Assembly: GCA_035948855.1 (NCBI GenBank)
Contig: DASZIT010000019.1
Location: forward strand, 1-6,343
DNA: 6,343 nucleotides
Direction: 5' to 3'
Source of the DNA: DASZIT01 sp035948855
Lineage (GTDB): Bacteria; Actinomycetota; Acidimicrobiia; Acidimicrobiales; RAAP-2
Each line of letters begins with the position of its first letter. Position 1 is the stretch's first letter. This document shows, piece after piece, positions 5,083-6,343 of this stretch. The notes beneath the pieces are model-generated. The model had not been told where the DNA came from, did not search any database, and saw only the letters and a list, made by a program, of their open reading frames with translations. The position numbers and the translations under genes are program-made.

Positions 5083-5856
5083 GTGCCGGTCCCACGTCGC
5101 TTCCGATTCCTGCCCCGATTGATCCTGGCATTGGCGGTAATTGCCTTTGCGGCCATCTCACTGGCCGGGTGCTCGTCGAACACCGTGCCCGGCGTCCCAT
5201 CGGCGTCGCAGGGCATCGTCCAGAACCGCGCCGTCCCATCCATTCCGCTGGTGAATCAGCACAATCAGCCGATGACGTTGGCCAGCTTTCGGGGAAAGAC
5301 GGTGGTGCTGGCCCCGATGTTGAGCCTGTGCCAGGAAGTATGTCCGTTGACCACCGAGAATCTCTCCCTCATGCAGCAGGCGGTCGACAAGGCCGGCCTG
5401 GCCAAACAGGTGGCGATCGTGGAGTACTCGATCGACCCGCAACGGGACACCCCGGCCCGCTTGGCCGCCTACGCCAAGCTCACCGGGGCTACCTGGACCT
5501 TCCTCACCGGTGACCCAGCCAACGTGGCCGCGATGAACTCCTTCTTCTACGTGTTGGCTCAGCAGGTAGCCGAAGGCTCACCTCCCCAGCTGGATTGGTG
5601 GACCCATCAACCGCTCACCTACGACGTCAACCACACCGATGGTTTCTTCATCATCGACCCGAGCGGTCACGAACGGTTTGCCACCGCGGCCACCCCCGAT
5701 GTCACCTCCCACCGCCTGCCGGCCGCGCTCAACGCCATGCTCGACACCCAGGGTATGCAGAACCTGAATGCGCCGAACGGGCAGACCTGGACGGTCCCGG
5801 AGGCCCTGGCCGACCTCGGATGGGTCGTGCATCACGCCATCCCCGCCGCCACCTGA
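5083..5856 (+). CDS. SCO1/SenC family copper-chaperone lipoprotein
   Basis: A 257-residue protein with a thioredoxin-like SCO domain. The N-terminus is basic (RRFRFLPR), followed by a hydrophobic segment (11-26) and the lipobox LAGC with Cys30, so the mature protein should be a lipid-anchored extracytoplasmic protein. The copper-binding pair is Cys83 and Cys87 in CQEVCP, and the distal His ligand is probably His184 in VNHTDGFFIID. The family motif SIDPQRDTP is at 116-124. SCO proteins deliver copper to, or reduce, the CuA centre of cytochrome c oxidase subunit II; some act in thiol redox or copper stress instead. The PMLSLCQEVCPLTT variant around the motif is one I associate with actinobacterial members. 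No oxidase gene is visible here, so its partner must be encoded elsewhere or its role differs. GTG at 5083 is chosen because the signal peptide starts there and the promoter is positioned for a leaderless message. The C-terminal 37 residues extend past the core domain. Confidence 0.88.
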   Translation: MPVPRRFRFLPRLILALAVIAFAAISLAGCSSNTVPGVPSASQGIVQNRAVPSIPLVNQHNQPMTLASFRGKTVVLAPMLSLCQEVCPLTTENLSLMQQAVDKAGLAKQVAIVEYSIDPQRDTPARLAAYAKLTGATWTFLTGDPANVAAMNSFFYVLAQQVAEGSPPQLDWWTHQPLTYDVNHTDGFFIIDPSGHERFATAATPDVTSHRLPAALNAMLDTQGMQNLNAPNGQTWTVPEALADLGWVVHHAIPAAT

Positions 5857-5859
5857 TTG

Positions 5860-6336
5860 TCAGGGGTGGTCGGGGGTGATGATCACCACCGGGATCTCCC
5901 GGGTGGTGTGCCGCTGGTGGACGTCGTACCGACCGGTGGCGCCCGGGTGGAACAGCGGAGCCATGCCCCGGCAGGCCCGGTTCACCAACGGCCAGAGACG
6001 GGCCTGCTCCTCGGAGCTGGCGACCCGGGCGGTGGCACCGACCACTCGACGTCCGAGCCGCACCGTCACCCGAGGCTGAGCTTGCAGGTTGAGGAACCAG
6101 GCCGGGTGATGGTCGCTCCCCCCGTTGGACGCCACCACGATCACGTCGTCGCCATCGCGTAAGTAGGTGAGCCCGTGGGTTCGGGCCAGGCCGGATTTCC
6201 GGCCGGTGGTGGTGAGGAGCAGGGCCGGGACCCGGTTGGAGTGCTTGCCGATCCGCCCATCGGTCCGCTCGTAGATGTAGGCGTGGAACTTCAGGTACGG
6301 CCCGACGAACCGGGTCGTGAAGGTGCCGCCCTCCAT
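5860..6336 (-). CDS. Ddn-like F420H2-dependent nitroreductase/quinone reductase family protein
   Basis: A 158-residue protein of the deazaflavin (F420)-dependent split-barrel family typified by mycobacterial Ddn. Family marks in order: YERTDGRIG (22-30), LLLTTTGRKSG (39-49) for the cofactor phosphate region, DGDDVIVVASNGG (61-73), HPAWFLNL (77-84), QPRVTVRLG (87-95), and the closing TTREIPVVIITP (144-155). These proteins use reduced F420 for hydride transfer to quinones or other electron-poor compounds; the physiological substrate is unknown here. The ATG at 6336 gives the usual family length, but only 7 bases remain upstream: the frame is still open at the window edge and no ribosome site can be checked, so a start farther upstream is possible. 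Its 3' end is 3 bp from that of the SCO-like gene (convergent), and no terminator hairpin fits between them. Confidence 0.88.
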   Translation of the reverse strand: MEGGTFTTRFVGPYLKFHAYIYERTDGRIGKHSNRVPALLLTTTGRKSGLARTHGLTYLRDGDDVIVVASNGGSDHHPAWFLNLQAQPRVTVRLGRRVVGATARVASSEEQARLWPLVNRACRGMAPLFHPGATGRYDVHQRHTTREIPVVIITPDHP

Positions 6337-6343
6337 GACGACA

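Noticed and set aside
5875..5887. Palindrome GGTGAT-G-ATCACC
   Set aside because: It lies within the coding 3' end of the Ddn-like gene, has a one-base centre unsuitable for a terminator, and encodes the conserved VVIITP tail.

Overview
The window looks like a piece of a GC-rich actinobacterial chromosome, most likely from the class Acidimicrobiia. Three things point there: the high GC content, a Ddn-type F420-dependent reductase, and a secreted protein with tandem 'GYWLVASDGG ... LNQPIVG' repeats of a kind I associate with Acidimicrobiia. The class-level placement is inference from recalled family patterns; no search was run.

Layout, left to right. A secreted, cysteine-rich beta-helix protein enters from the left edge and ends at 549 (+). 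A 116-residue zinc-finger/coiled-coil protein of unknown function follows (628-978, +), apparently from a leaderless promoter. Next is a 383-bp stretch without a gene (979-1361). It holds the most notable item in the window: a 28-bp sequence at 1020-1047 with the architecture of a chromosome-dimer-resolution dif site (11-bp XerC arm, 6-bp centre TGTATA, 11-bp XerD arm). It shares a 16-base uninterrupted identity with the E. coli dif site as I recall it. To its right, on the minus strand, lie an alpha/beta hydrolase (2216-1362) and, 52 nt upstream of it, a 577-residue secreted protein (4002-2269). That protein has an N-terminal beta-helix-like domain, a Pro-rich linker and six tandem 41-43-residue repeats.

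Divergent from the repeat protein are a class II aldolase/adducin-family protein (4252-5016, +; strong Shine-Dalgarno) and an SCO1/SenC-type copper-chaperone lipoprotein (5083-5856, +; apparently leaderless). A Ddn-like F420-dependent oxidoreductase (6336-5860, -) converges tail to tail with the SCO gene, with 3 bp between them.

The genes do not form one pathway. The unifying theme is chromosomal position. Genes left of the putative dif run rightward and the first two on its right run leftward, as expected of leading-strand genes where two replichores meet. The window is therefore best read as the replication terminus, carrying cell-surface and housekeeping accessory genes.
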